Of a stretch of DNA of 64,000 nt, positions 38,555 to 48,460 are shown piece by piece; within the stretch, counting starts at the first letter, position 1; each line of letters begins with the position of its first letter. The stretch comes from Pseudoalteromonas arctica (GTDB taxonomy: Bacteria; Pseudomonadota; Gammaproteobacteria; Enterobacterales; Alteromonadaceae), in NCBI RefSeq assembly GCF_012927645.1, contig NZ_JABBMT010000006.1, positions 1 to 64,000 on the forward strand, written 5' to 3'. Made by a program: the position numbers and the translations under genes. The notes under the pieces were generated by a model. It was not told the origin of the DNA and did no database searches. It worked only from the letters and a program-made list of their open reading frames with translations.

Positions 38555-40639
38555 TTACTCTATTTGGATTTTCGGAGTAACGAAAATAAGCAATTCTTTC
38601 TTTTCATTAAACTCACTCGTGCTTCTAAACAGCACTCCTAGGTAAGGAATATCACCTAATAATGGTACTTTTTTAACTGAGTTAATGATTTGCTGCTGGA
38701 ATATACCACCAAGTACCACGGTTTGACCATTCTCAACCAGTACTTGAGTTTGAATTTCTTGGGTATCAATTGCAACTGCAGGACCAGTTCCAGTTTGTAC
38801 CGTATCACCTCGGGTATCTTGGGTAATGATTAAATCCAAGATAACTTTATTATCTGGGGTGATGTGTGGTGTTACCTCAAGACTCAATACTGCCTTTTTA
38901 AAGCTAACAGTTGTAGCACCACTTGAAGCAGATTCAACATACGGTATTTCGGTACCTTGTTCAATACGTGCTTTTTTCTGATTGGCGGTAGTAATACGCG
39001 GACTTGCGATAATTTCACCACGGTTTTCTTCTTCAAGCGCAGTTAGCTCTAAATCCAGTAATGTACCATTTGCTAATTTGGCAACGTGCATACCAATGCT
39101 ACCGGCGGCACCTGTAATAGGCAGATTAACATTAAGGCGATCAGAAATATTTGGGATCGTCCCGTTAGAGATCGCATCAGCGCCTTCTAAAGTACCTGAG
39201 ATACCACCATCACTCGAAGCATCACTAAAGCCCCAACGTACGCCTAAGTCTTCTTTAACGTTATCACGAACAGTAACCATACGTGCTTCAATGATGACTT
39301 GCTTAACAGCGATATCTAAGGTTTCGACCATACGGCGAACACTTTCAATGCTTTTAGCTGTGTCTTTAATTAACAAGGTATTGGTACGTTTATCAACCGA
39401 TACACTACCGCGAGCACTAATGATGCTATTGGTATCTGTTTTTAGTAGATCAGCGAACTCTTCCGCTTTAGCATAATTCAAACGAATATACTCACTATAA
39501 AGTGGCTCTAAGTCTTCAACTTGCTGCTTGGCTTTTAACTCTTTCGCCTCGCGGGCGGCTAGCTCTTCTGATGGTGCCACCATTAATATAGAACCATCCA
39601 TACGCTTGTCTAAGCCTTTAACGCGTAATACTACGTCAAGTGCTTGATCCCAAGGAACACCTTCTAAACGTAGAGTTATGTTGCCACTGACTGAGTCACT
39701 GGTTACTAGGTTGAAATCGTTATAGCCGGCGATAATTTGTAATACAGCACGCACGGAAATGTCTTGAAAGTTTAAGGTCATAGGACGACCTTGATACTCT
39801 TTACCACCTTCTAAATATGAACGTTGTGAATCATCTTTCTCGACTGTAAGAGTAAGGATATTTTCAATTTGTTGATAAGTGAATTTAAACGCAGCATTAG
39901 GGGTAATTACTACCCTACTCATATTATTTTCTTTAAATGTTTCAATTGAGCTCACTACCGTGCCAAAATCTAGCACATCCAGTTCATACAATAAGTCATC
40001 TAAAATATCAGTATGATGAAATTCAGCAATAATCTTACCGCCACTTTCATGCACATCAATTGCAGCTTGAGTATCTTGTAAAAATACCAATACTCGTGCT
40101 TCACCTTTTTCCCCGCGACGAAAATCAATAGACTGGATTGAGTTAATGTAATTACCAGTCACTTCTTTAGCGGTATTAGTATCTTCTTGTGAAGTGATCG
40201 GATTATCTGAGATGTGTAATGAAACAAGATTATTGCTCACCGTTGTTTGGTAAATTTTTAAACGCTCTAAATGAACAGTGACAATTAAGTTACCATCAAC
40301 GGCTACACTATTCACTTTTTCAATACCCGCTTGATTGATTTGTACTTCACTTAAACCTTGCTCAACACTCGCTGCATTAAAGCGCATTTCAATACGGGCC
40401 GGATTATTAAATACCTGAACTTTTGGTTCTTCGGTCAACTCTTCATCAAATACCAGCTGTAGCTGTGTTTCTCCAGCTATTAGCGGGCTATAACGAACAT
40501 CATACAATAACGGGGTAGCCATTGCTGATTGCGTGATAAAAAGGGCAATAACAACAAACAAAGTCTGCTGAATGCGATTACTCCAAGATACTCCTTTATG
40601 CATTTTAATTTTACCTTTTTTATTTTTAACTAGTGCCAT
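38555..40639 (-). CDS. pilQ: Type IV pilus secretin PilQ
   Basis: 694 residues. An N-terminal signal segment (about 25-41, ending SAMA) is followed by AMIN domains (about 45-270). Next come the STN/N0 domain (about 290-350, FQDISVRAVLQIIAGY), an N1 domain, and the secretin beta-barrel domain (about 450-690, VEARMVTVRDNV..., VPLLGDIPYLGVLF). It forms the outer-membrane pore for pili. The ATG at 40639 overlaps pilP by 14 bases. The ATG at 40603 gives a shorter leader and is possible. Confidence 0.95.
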   Translation of the reverse strand: MALVKNKKGKIKMHKGVSWSNRIQQTLFVVIALFITQSAMATPLLYDVRYSPLIAGETQLQLVFDEELTEEPKVQVFNNPARIEMRFNAASVEQGLSEVQINQAGIEKVNSVAVDGNLIVTVHLERLKIYQTTVSNNLVSLHISDNPITSQEDTNTAKEVTGNYINSIQSIDFRRGEKGEARVLVFLQDTQAAIDVHESGGKIIAEFHHTDILDDLLYELDVLDFGTVVSSIETFKENNMSRVVITPNAAFKFTYQQIENILTLTVEKDDSQRSYLEGGKEYQGRPMTLNFQDISVRAVLQIIAGYNDFNLVTSDSVSGNITLRLEGVPWDQALDVVLRVKGLDKRMDGSILMVAPSEELAAREAKELKAKQQVEDLEPLYSEYIRLNYAKAEEFADLLKTDTNSIISARGSVSVDKRTNTLLIKDTAKSIESVRRMVETLDIAVKQVIIEARMVTVRDNVKEDLGVRWGFSDASSDGGISGTLEGADAISNGTIPNISDRLNVNLPITGAAGSIGMHVAKLANGTLLDLELTALEEENRGEIIASPRITTANQKKARIEQGTEIPYVESASSGATTVSFKKAVLSLEVTPHITPDNKVILDLIITQDTRGDTVQTGTGPAVAIDTQEIQTQVLVENGQTVVLGGIFQQQIINSVKKVPLLGDIPYLGVLFRSTSEFNEKKELLIFVTPKIQIE

Positions 40640-41162
40640 TGGATCCCGCCTCTAACATTTCAAGCTTCGTCAGCCGCTCTTTCCAACAACCAGACCCGTC
40701 GGGAATTAATTCTAACAATTCTATATAATCACTTTTAACATCTTGCACAACACCATGATACAAACCAATATGATTACCGATAGTGACTCGGTGTAAAGTA
40801 TCATCTGCAGCTTTAATTAAGGCCCATGTTTGGCCTCCAGAACCCAGCGTGCCTTTCATGACTAGGTTATCCAACGGATATTTCTCTAATACTTCACGCG
40901 TACGATCAGGATCAGGGTGCAAACAGTTTTTCACTTGAATCATGTTATTTTGAATAATTTCCGGTTGCGGCGCAACAAAAGGGCTGCGTAGTTGCTGTGC
41001 ATTGTATTCAAAGTGCTCAAACTGGGTCAATTTTGGAATAGCCTCTACCTTAGGGGTCGTGCTGGCTTTTACCTGATCAATAAATTCTTTTTGCTCAGAA
41101 GTATCATCGTTACATGCGCTCACTAAAATACCGCTGAGTAAAACCAAGGCTAGTTTCTTCAT
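40626..41162 (-). CDS. pilP: Type IV pilus inner-membrane lipoprotein PilP
   Basis: 178 residues. A lipoprotein signal peptide (LLSGILVSAC, lipobox cysteine at about 17) is followed by the PilP domain (about 85-165: LDNLVMKGTLGSGGQTWALIKAADDTLHRVTIGNHIG). It connects the PilMNO inner-membrane complex to PilQ. The start overlaps pilO as ATGA. Confidence 0.93.
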   Translation of the reverse strand: MKKLALVLLSGILVSACNDDTSEQKEFIDQVKASTTPKVEAIPKLTQFEHFEYNAQQLRSPFVAPQPEIIQNNMIQVKNCLHPDPDRTREVLEKYPLDNLVMKGTLGSGGQTWALIKAADDTLHRVTIGNHIGLYHGVVQDVKSDYIELLELIPDGSGCWKERLTKLEMLEAGSNGTS

Positions 41163-41779
41163 TTTTTAGCCCCTACTTTCTTCACATCGCCTTCATAGCG
41201 GTAAGTTTTGGCAACTACGCTAAAGGTCAGTTTGCCTGATTCTGAACTATTAATTGAAAAGTCATGCAAACTTACGATACGAGGAAGTTGTGCCACTTTG
41301 CCAACAAAGTCACCAAACTCATGGTAGCTACCTACTACTTCAATTTTAATCGGCAACTCGGTATAAAATTCTTTTTCCACTTCTGGTAACCAGCCAATTT
41401 TAAGGAACGTTAAGCCACTAGTCGTACCCACATAAGATAAATCATCAAGTAAGCCTGGGGTTTCGTTTGAAGTCGGTAAGCGCTTTAGTAGTAAAGAAAA
41501 CTTTTCTTCCATTTCAACCATTTGCTGGCGATAAACTTCTAGATTACTGGCCACAGCGTATTTCACTCGATAGGTACTGCGTAACTCAACTTCTTTACTA
41601 ACCGCATTATGGTAACTATCTATTTCATCTGAAACCAATAAGCTGTAACTAAAAAATAGCACCAAGGCAGCTACAAAAGTGCAGCAAATAATCTTTACAA
41701 CTATTGGCCAGTCGCCAATATTTTCAAGCTCAATTTCGTTCCATTCAATCTCTGTTAACGCTTTGATATCAAGGTTCAT
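41159..41779 (-). CDS. pilO: Type IV pilus assembly protein PilO
   Basis: 206 residues. One N-terminal membrane helix (about 27-47), a short coiled coil, and a periplasmic ferredoxin-like domain (LPIKIEVVGSYHEFGDFVGKVAQLPRIVSLHDF). It forms heterodimers with PilN. The start overlaps the pilN stop. Confidence 0.94.
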   Translation of the reverse strand: MNLDIKALTEIEWNEIELENIGDWPIVVKIICCTFVAALVLFFSYSLLVSDEIDSYHNAVSKEVELRSTYRVKYAVASNLEVYRQQMVEMEEKFSLLLKRLPTSNETPGLLDDLSYVGTTSGLTFLKIGWLPEVEKEFYTELPIKIEVVGSYHEFGDFVGKVAQLPRIVSLHDFSINSSESGKLTFSVVAKTYRYEGDVKKVGAKK

Positions 41780-42342
41780 TATTTAACCTCTCCGATCTTA
41801 TCAAAGGGTTTTACATAAAATTCCATATTAAAATCACTCAATAAACGAGACGATTTTTCACCTGCTATAATGCCTTGCATTGTCGGCTTTTCGAGCAAAT
41901 AAGAGTTTTGTACTAGGCGCAACATGTTTGATAAGTAATTATTTGATTCGCTACGGCCAACCACATGAATTGCACTACCACGGCGCTCTAACTTAGTTAG
42001 ATACACCCCCGTTGGTACAATTTTGGCAACTTCATCCATAATTTGCGTACCTAAATTACGACTACTTTGCAGCTCTTCAATTAAGCGCATACGTTGCTGT
42101 AAGTTTTCTTTCTTTTTATCTAACTCACGAATTTCACTAATACGCCGATCTAATTGGCTAATTTCTGTTGTAAGGTAGTTATTTTTAATATTTTGACCGT
42201 CTCGTAAACCGCCGTAATAGCTACTCAATAAATACATACTGATAAAACTACCAAGCACCACGAAAAATAAAATAGTAACAAATTTATTCTGCGATTGTTT
42301 ACGCTGCTGTTCGCGCCACGGCAGTAGATTTATATGTGGCAT
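41779..42342 (-). CDS. pilN: Type IV pilus assembly protein PilN
   Basis: 187 residues. It begins MPHINLLPWREQQR, the conserved N-terminal motif that binds PilM. One membrane helix (about 23-42) and a periplasmic domain follow. It overlaps pilM by 13 bases. Confidence 0.95.
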   Translation of the reverse strand: MPHINLLPWREQQRKQSQNKFVTILFFVVLGSFISMYLLSSYYGGLRDGQNIKNNYLTTEISQLDRRISEIRELDKKKENLQQRMRLIEELQSSRNLGTQIMDEVAKIVPTGVYLTKLERRGSAIHVVGRSESNNYLSNMLRLVQNSYLLEKPTMQGIIAGEKSSRLLSDFNMEFYVKPFDKIGEVK

Positions 42343-43409
42343 GATGAAAAACTCCTTAATGCCAAACCCGTCGCTATTGCAAATTGAGTACGATGACGCT
42401 GTAACACATTGCGATCAACATGGTGGGAAATATCCATATTTTCAAAAGGTTCTGCCACAATGGTATGAATACCGAGTTCTTCAATTAGCAGCCTATCGAG
42501 GCCATCAATCATCGCAGTACCACCCGTAAGCACGATGTAATCTATTTGATCTTTGCCACTGGTGGTAAGAAACATTTGCACTGCGCGGCGTACTTGCTGC
42601 AATAAGGAAGTTTGAAACGGTGCCAATACTTCAAACGTATAGTTAGGCGGAAGATCGCCTGTCGTTTTACTTATTTCAGCCTCATCAAAACTTTTATTGT
42701 AATAAGCCACTATGCTGTTAGTGTATTGATCGCCACCAAATACTTGGTCTCGGGTGTAAATCGTTTCGCCACCAAGTACCACACTGACTAGCATAAGTAC
42801 CGCACCAATATCGACCACAGCTACACATTTATTAAATGCATCGCTTGGTAATTGCTGATAATACACATCCATTGCGCGACTCAGGGCATAGCTTTCTACA
42901 TCAACTACTTTTGCGATTAAGCCAGCCGATTCTAATGCACCAACACGGGCTTCAACACTTTCAGTACGCGCAGCTGAAAGCAACACATTCATTTTGGAAG
43001 GATCCGCTTCGTTGGTAGTGAGCTTTTCAAAGTCTAGGCTAACTTCATCTAATGGATAAGGAATAAGGCTGTCAGCTTCGATTTCTATTTGCGATTCCAG
43101 CTCTGCATCACTAAGCGTAACATCCATAAAAATTACTTTCGTAATAACGGTTTGCCCCGATACTGCCACTGCTGCCGAACGAATTGATTTAGGTAACTTA
43201 CGCTTTAACTTAGTAATAATATTACCAATCGCCTCAATATCTTGAATATTGCGTTCAGCCATTGTACCTTTTGGCATTGGTTCAATTGCTAACGCTTCGA
43301 GCCTGTAGCCACTGTCTGTTTCATTCAGCAACACCGCTTTTATAGCATGTGAACCGATATCTATCCCTACCATCATCGGTGAAGACTTACTCAATAGTTG
43401 ACTTAGCAT
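42330..43409 (-). CDS. pilM: Type IV pilus assembly ATPase-like protein PilM
   Basis: 359 residues, an actin/FtsA-like cytoplasmic protein with MVGIDIGSHAIKAV (phosphate 1), AVVDIGAVLMLVSVV (phosphate 2) and LTGGTAMIDGL (adenosine) motifs. It anchors the PilN tail. It is the first gene of the pilMNOPQ operon and is divergent from mrcA across 132 bases that must contain both promoters. Confidence 0.95.
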   Translation of the reverse strand: MLSQLLSKSSPMMVGIDIGSHAIKAVLLNETDSGYRLEALAIEPMPKGTMAERNIQDIEAIGNIITKLKRKLPKSIRSAAVAVSGQTVITKVIFMDVTLSDAELESQIEIEADSLIPYPLDEVSLDFEKLTTNEADPSKMNVLLSAARTESVEARVGALESAGLIAKVVDVESYALSRAMDVYYQQLPSDAFNKCVAVVDIGAVLMLVSVVLGGETIYTRDQVFGGDQYTNSIVAYYNKSFDEAEISKTTGDLPPNYTFEVLAPFQTSLLQQVRRAVQMFLTTSGKDQIDYIVLTGGTAMIDGLDRLLIEELGIHTIVAEPFENMDISHHVDRNVLQRHRTQFAIATGLALRSFSSCHI

Positions 43410-43541
43410 GTTCGCAACTTGGCCTTTGTTTTAAGAATAAACAAGTTATAATTTTTATATGAAAAAATACTATTCATTTTTTAATCAATATATACTAGCA
43501 GTCTCCGATTCTAATTGGGAGTCCATTTAGGGAAAATATAA

Positions 43542-46037
43542 GTGATTTTATTGAAACGAACTTTACAATTTTTTATCATCTGCGCGTTTTTAGGACTCAT
43601 TACCTTAGTAAGTCTTTATTATTACGTTAAACCTGATATCCCCAGTGTGCAAGTTTTAAAAGACGTGCAATTACAAACTCCTATGCAAGTCTTTTCTAAA
43701 GATGGTTTGTTAATCAATCAGTTCGGTGAAAAACGCCGTATTCCAGTAACTATAGAAGAGATCCCACAACCACTCATAAATGCTATTTTAGCCACTGAAG
43801 ATAATCGTTTTTATGACCATATAGGTATAGATCCTATAGGTATTTTACGTTCAGCGCTCGTATTAATTTCAACTGGTGAGAAAAAACAAGGCGCAAGTAC
43901 TATAACAATGCAGTTAGCTCGTAACTTCTTCTTAACCCGTGAAAAGGCCTATATTCGTAAAGTAAAAGAGATCTTCATTGCGTTACACATTGAGAACTTA
44001 CTAACCAAAAATGAAATACTCGCTTTATACCTGAATAAAATAGAATTAGGTAATCGTGCTTTTGGTATCGGAGCCGCGGCACAAGTTTATTATGGTAAGC
44101 AACTAAACGAGTTAACTTTAGCGCAAATGGCAATGATTGCAGGCTTACCAAAAGCGCCGTCGGCTTTAAATCCGATCAGAAACCCAGTTCGCGCAAAGGC
44201 ACGCCGTAATGTGGTACTCAGACGTATGCTCGATGAAGGTTATATCTCTCAAGCAGACTACAAGCAGAACTCTCAAGAACCAATTACAGCAAAATTTCAT
44301 GGTGCCGAAATAGACTTATATGCACCTTATATATCTGAAATGGTGCGTGCAGAAATGGTCGCCCGTTATGGCTACGAAAAAGCCTATAATAGTGGCTTTA
44401 AAGTTTACACCAGTGTTGAATCTAACGTACAAGCCGCAGCCCAAACTGCACTTGTTAATAATCTCCATGCATACGACATGCGCCATGGTTATCGTGGCCC
44501 AGAGCAACAACTGTGGGATTTTGAAACGCAACCAGCCCTAAGTTCTAGTGAAATTTTAGCAAAGCTAAAACCGATAAAAGAAATTGCCCCATTATTAGCA
44601 GCAGCCGTGCTCGATGTCGGTGAGCAAACTGCCACTGTATTATTAAAAAATGGCGAACAAGCTAGTCTCAGCTGGGATAACCTCAAATGGGCGCGCAAAT
44701 ACATTACGCGCTACCGTCAAGGTTTCCCACCGAAAGTAGCAACCGATATCCTCAATCCTGGTGAACAAATTTGGCTACGTAAAAATGACGATGGTAGTTA
44801 CCTACTCAGCCAATTACCTGAAGCGTCAAGTGCATTAGTATCGCTGGATCCGAATGACGGTCGCATTAAAGCGATTGTTGGTGGCTATAGCTTTGAACAA
44901 AGCCAATACAACCGAGCCGTGCAGGCAAAACGTCAGGTAGGTTCTAACATAAAACCCTTTATTTATTCAGCAGCACTGAATAATGGTTACACCTTAGCGT
45001 CTATTTTAAATGATGCGCCAATCAATCAATGGGACAAGAGCCTAGGGGTTGCATGGCGACCAAAAAACAGCCCAGCAGTATATAACGGCCCGATACGTAT
45101 TCGTCGTGCTTTAGCACAATCGAAAAACGTTATTTCGGTGCGCTTACTGCGCGGCGTAGGCTTACAGCGCACAGCTGATCACCTATTAAAGTTTGGCTTT
45201 CAAAATAATGATATCAATCGCAGTGAATCGCTAGCTTTAGGTAGTGCGTCAATTACTCCTTTAGAACTTGCCCGTGGCATGAGCGCATTTGCCAATGGCG
45301 GTCACTTGATCACCCCTTATTTCATTAATGAAATTCAAGACTCTGCAGGTAATGTGTTATTTAAAACAGAACCATTATTAGCGTGTGATCCTGTTACACC
45401 TCCGCTAACAACGACTCAATTTGAGTCTACTTCTGGGTTAAATACCAGCCAAGCTGCAAATCATTGTGCACCGCGCATCATATCTAAACAAAATGCGTTT
45501 TTGATAGCTGATGCGATGCATAGTGCTATTTGGGGAGGCGGTAGTTGGGCGCATAAAACCGGCTGGAGTGGCACTGGTTGGCGTGCTCAGGTATTAAAGC
45601 GCCGTGATCTTTCAGGTAAAACCGGTACTACCAATGACTCTGTCGATACTTGGTTTAGTGGCTTTAACCGTAATGTTATGACCTCAGTCTGGGTTGGATT
45701 TGATAATCCTGGTAACCCGCTTGGTCGCTCAACGTATAATAACAACATGGCTAATACCCAGATCTCTGGTGCAGAGTCTGGTGCTAAAACAGCCCAACCA
45801 GCATGGATTGACTTTATGCGAGCTGCACTCAAAGATAAGCCTGAAGCGCCAATCGAGCCACCTGAAGGACTAGTGTCGGTACGAATCGATTTAGCAACAG
45901 GGCTCTTGAGTCAAAAGAACGATTACACTAGTCGCTTTGAATACTTTGAAAAAGGCACCTCGCCTACTAAGTATGTGATGCAGCATGTAGACAACGTATT
46001 TGAAGAAGAAACTAAAACAGAAGAAGAGCTGTTTTAG
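43542..46037 (+). CDS. mrcA: Penicillin-binding protein 1A
   Basis: 831 residues with a GTG start at 43542. A membrane anchor (about 8-28) comes first. The GT51 glycosyltransferase domain has its catalytic Glu in ATEDNRFYDH and QGASTITMQLARN. An ODD-like insert follows. The transpeptidase domain has SxxK in GSNIKPF (about 467), SxN as SKN, and KTG in SGKTGTTND. This bifunctional enzyme polymerises and cross-links peptidoglycan. E. coli PBP1A has 850 residues. Divergence from pilM is the canonical arrangement. Confidence 0.96.
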   Translation: MILLKRTLQFFIICAFLGLITLVSLYYYVKPDIPSVQVLKDVQLQTPMQVFSKDGLLINQFGEKRRIPVTIEEIPQPLINAILATEDNRFYDHIGIDPIGILRSALVLISTGEKKQGASTITMQLARNFFLTREKAYIRKVKEIFIALHIENLLTKNEILALYLNKIELGNRAFGIGAAAQVYYGKQLNELTLAQMAMIAGLPKAPSALNPIRNPVRAKARRNVVLRRMLDEGYISQADYKQNSQEPITAKFHGAEIDLYAPYISEMVRAEMVARYGYEKAYNSGFKVYTSVESNVQAAAQTALVNNLHAYDMRHGYRGPEQQLWDFETQPALSSSEILAKLKPIKEIAPLLAAAVLDVGEQTATVLLKNGEQASLSWDNLKWARKYITRYRQGFPPKVATDILNPGEQIWLRKNDDGSYLLSQLPEASSALVSLDPNDGRIKAIVGGYSFEQSQYNRAVQAKRQVGSNIKPFIYSAALNNGYTLASILNDAPINQWDKSLGVAWRPKNSPAVYNGPIRIRRALAQSKNVISVRLLRGVGLQRTADHLLKFGFQNNDINRSESLALGSASITPLELARGMSAFANGGHLITPYFINEIQDSAGNVLFKTEPLLACDPVTPPLTTTQFESTSGLNTSQAANHCAPRIISKQNAFLIADAMHSAIWGGGSWAHKTGWSGTGWRAQVLKRRDLSGKTGTTNDSVDTWFSGFNRNVMTSVWVGFDNPGNPLGRSTYNNNMANTQISGAESGAKTAQPAWIDFMRAALKDKPEAPIEPPEGLVSVRIDLATGLLSQKNDYTSRFEYFEKGTSPTKYVMQHVDNVFEEETKTEEELF

Positions 46038-46066
46038 TCGTCGCGATATAAAATCGCTGCTATATA

Positions 46067-46090
46067 AAAAAGCGCCAATCGGCGCTTTTT
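46067..46090. terminator. Bidirectional terminator between mrcA and metL
   Basis: Perfect 10-bp stem AAAAAGCGCC (46067-46076) / GGCGCTTTTT (46081-46090), loop AATC, with A and T tracts on both sides. It sits 30 bp after mrcA and 19 bp after metL, which converge here. Confidence 0.9.
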
Positions 46091-46108
46091 ATTTTATAAA
46101 CACAAAGC

Positions 46109-48454
46109 TTATTTTAAGTTTTGTATTAACCAATATAAATCAGAATGCACGCCTGCTGCGGTAACTTCCTTACCAGCACCAGGACCTTGGATCACCAACG
46201 CATTATCGCTATACCACTGGCTGTTAATAACGAAAATATTATCACCGGGGGTTAAGTTAGCCAGTGCATCCCCCTGCGTTGCATAAGCCAAACCGACTTT
46301 AGCAGTTACTTTGCCATCAGCAATTGTTAGCGCACCAGTATAACGCAGCACCTTATTTTCTATCGCTGCTGACTGCGCTTTTTCAGCAATAAAGTCATCT
46401 AGCAACTGCTTATTATCAAGGAAAGACTGCCAATCACCTTGCGCTAGTTGCTCTGGCATCAACGGCGTTAAGCCAATCTCATCAAGCTCTAAGGTGAGTC
46501 CTAACTCACGCGCTAAAATAAGCAGCTTACGCTGCATATCACGCCCTGATAAATCTTCACGCGGATCAGGCTCGGTATATCCCATTTGCTGAGCTTGTAA
46601 CACTAAATCGGAAAACGCCACACTGCCATCATAACAGCTGCACAACCACGATAAAGTACCTGAAAACACGCCTTCAATATGGGTAATACAGTCGCCACTG
46701 TTTTGTAAATCAGCTAACGCAAAATTAATTGGTAACCCAGCTCCTACACTGGTGTTATAACGCCACAATAAGTTACGCTCAGCTAAATTGCGGCGTAAAT
46801 TTTGATACCAATCATTATTGGCAGTGCCCGCATATTTATTAGCGCTGATCAAATGGCAATCTAAATTTACAAACGCCGGGTAAAGCTGACTAAACGCTTC
46901 GCTAGCGGTAATATCAATCAACACTTTGTGTTCGTAATCGAGTTCGCTGATACGTGTCAGTAAATCAGTTTTTTGGTAATCTATTGCTTCGTTTTGCCAC
47001 TGTGATTGCCATTGCTCAAGCACGATACCACTTGGGCTGAACAACATAGAGCGCGAGCGTAATAAACCAACCAGCTTAACACTGAAGTGTTGCTGTAAAC
47101 GATTAAGCTGCTGACTTAGTTGCTCAATAAATACTTCACCAACATTACCAAGGCCAGCAACAATAATGGCAAGCTCTTGGCCTTTGTTGATCAATTTATC
47201 ATGTAATATAGTCAATACATCACTATCAATGGATTGATCTGTAAGAAGTAAAATATAGTCTGTGTCTTGATGGCTAAAGCGCGGCACTAAACTTTGCTCA
47301 CTAAGTACTTGCGTTGCTTGTTCAAATAATTGCGCTACATCATTTCGTGGTGCCACAACAGCGCAACCATGTAAGTTCGATTCAATAATATTAGCGCGCC
47401 CTTGCAAGTGGCTAACCACTTGATGGGTCGCTACTGCCGGCACTAGTAAGTAGGTATCGCCATTTTTAATAAAATAATGCAAGCTGTGTTGAATTAGCTG
47501 ACTTAACTCGCCAATCTCACCGCCACGCAGCTGATCAATGCGCAGTAAATCAATATTTTCTAAGGTAGTGATAAAGCGCTTAGCTTTGCTGTAACCTTCT
47601 TTGACAATTTCTGTCGCGCTAGCTTCGCTATCGTAACTACTGCGAACGACTAACTTGATATCAGTATTTTTTAATGGCGAGAGAGTTTTAGCATGCAACA
47701 CTGGGTTGCCCAAACGCGCCAGTAAGTTTGCTTGGCCACGGCATACTTTAGAGTACTTAATCGCTTTTTTTACTTTACGAGGATCAGTGCTAAACACCCC
47801 TTGAGTATCAGTCCAAATTGATACCTGACTAGCATGACAATAACTGCTTAACAAAGTCGCGCTGTAATCACTGCCATTGCGTCCCAAAGTAACGGTATTT
47901 GCTTGGCAATCAGCGGCTATAAAACCAGTAACAATATTAATGCAATTGGCTGAAATTAACTCGGCACAGGCTTGTTGATTTTTTTGATGTAATAATTGCC
48001 CATCATTAAGAGTAAACAATTGGCGAGCATCAACATCTTGAGCTGCAACATTTAACTGTTTTAAATAGCTAGCCAATAACCGTGCCGACCAAACCTCGCC
48101 GTGAGCAAGCAATGCGGCTTCTTGTAAGCTTTGCTGTTGAGTTTGCTGGGCAATTAAGGCGAGCTCTTGTGCTAATACATTTAATGCCGTATGTCGCGCT
48201 GCTGGACTCAATAACTGCTCGATCAAGGTGCGTTGGTGATTATCAAGCTGCAATAAAATATCACTCACAGCCTGTTGATCACCTTGCTGGTAACTCTGCC
48301 ATAGCGTAACTAACGTATTGGTCGTTTTACCGGCTGCGGATACCACCACACAATCACCGGCTTCCGTATGGGCTAAAATAATATTTGCTACAGCCTGATA
48401 ACGCTCTGCAGAACTAAGACTTGAACCACCAAATTTATGAACTATATTTACCAT
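46109..48454 (-). CDS. metL: Bifunctional aspartokinase II / homoserine dehydrogenase II
   Basis: 781 residues. An N-terminal aspartokinase has KFGGSSLSSAERY (about 7-19). A divergent regulatory region follows. The C-terminal homoserine dehydrogenase has an NAD(P)-binding GLGNVGEVFIEQL segment (about 424) and the catalytic-domain signature FSGTLSWL. It makes homoserine for methionine. It is slightly shorter than E. coli MetL (810). Six bases separate it from metB, so the two form a metBL operon, expected to be repressed by MetJ. Confidence 0.94.
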   Translation of the reverse strand: MVNIVHKFGGSSLSSAERYQAVANIILAHTEAGDCVVVSAAGKTTNTLVTLWQSYQQGDQQAVSDILLQLDNHQRTLIEQLLSPAARHTALNVLAQELALIAQQTQQQSLQEAALLAHGEVWSARLLASYLKQLNVAAQDVDARQLFTLNDGQLLHQKNQQACAELISANCINIVTGFIAADCQANTVTLGRNGSDYSATLLSSYCHASQVSIWTDTQGVFSTDPRKVKKAIKYSKVCRGQANLLARLGNPVLHAKTLSPLKNTDIKLVVRSSYDSEASATEIVKEGYSKAKRFITTLENIDLLRIDQLRGGEIGELSQLIQHSLHYFIKNGDTYLLVPAVATHQVVSHLQGRANIIESNLHGCAVVAPRNDVAQLFEQATQVLSEQSLVPRFSHQDTDYILLLTDQSIDSDVLTILHDKLINKGQELAIIVAGLGNVGEVFIEQLSQQLNRLQQHFSVKLVGLLRSRSMLFSPSGIVLEQWQSQWQNEAIDYQKTDLLTRISELDYEHKVLIDITASEAFSQLYPAFVNLDCHLISANKYAGTANNDWYQNLRRNLAERNLLWRYNTSVGAGLPINFALADLQNSGDCITHIEGVFSGTLSWLCSCYDGSVAFSDLVLQAQQMGYTEPDPREDLSGRDMQRKLLILARELGLTLELDEIGLTPLMPEQLAQGDWQSFLDNKQLLDDFIAEKAQSAAIENKVLRYTGALTIADGKVTAKVGLAYATQGDALANLTPGDNIFVINSQWYSDNALVIQGPGAGKEVTAAGVHSDLYWLIQNLK

Positions 48455-48460
48455 TTTTTA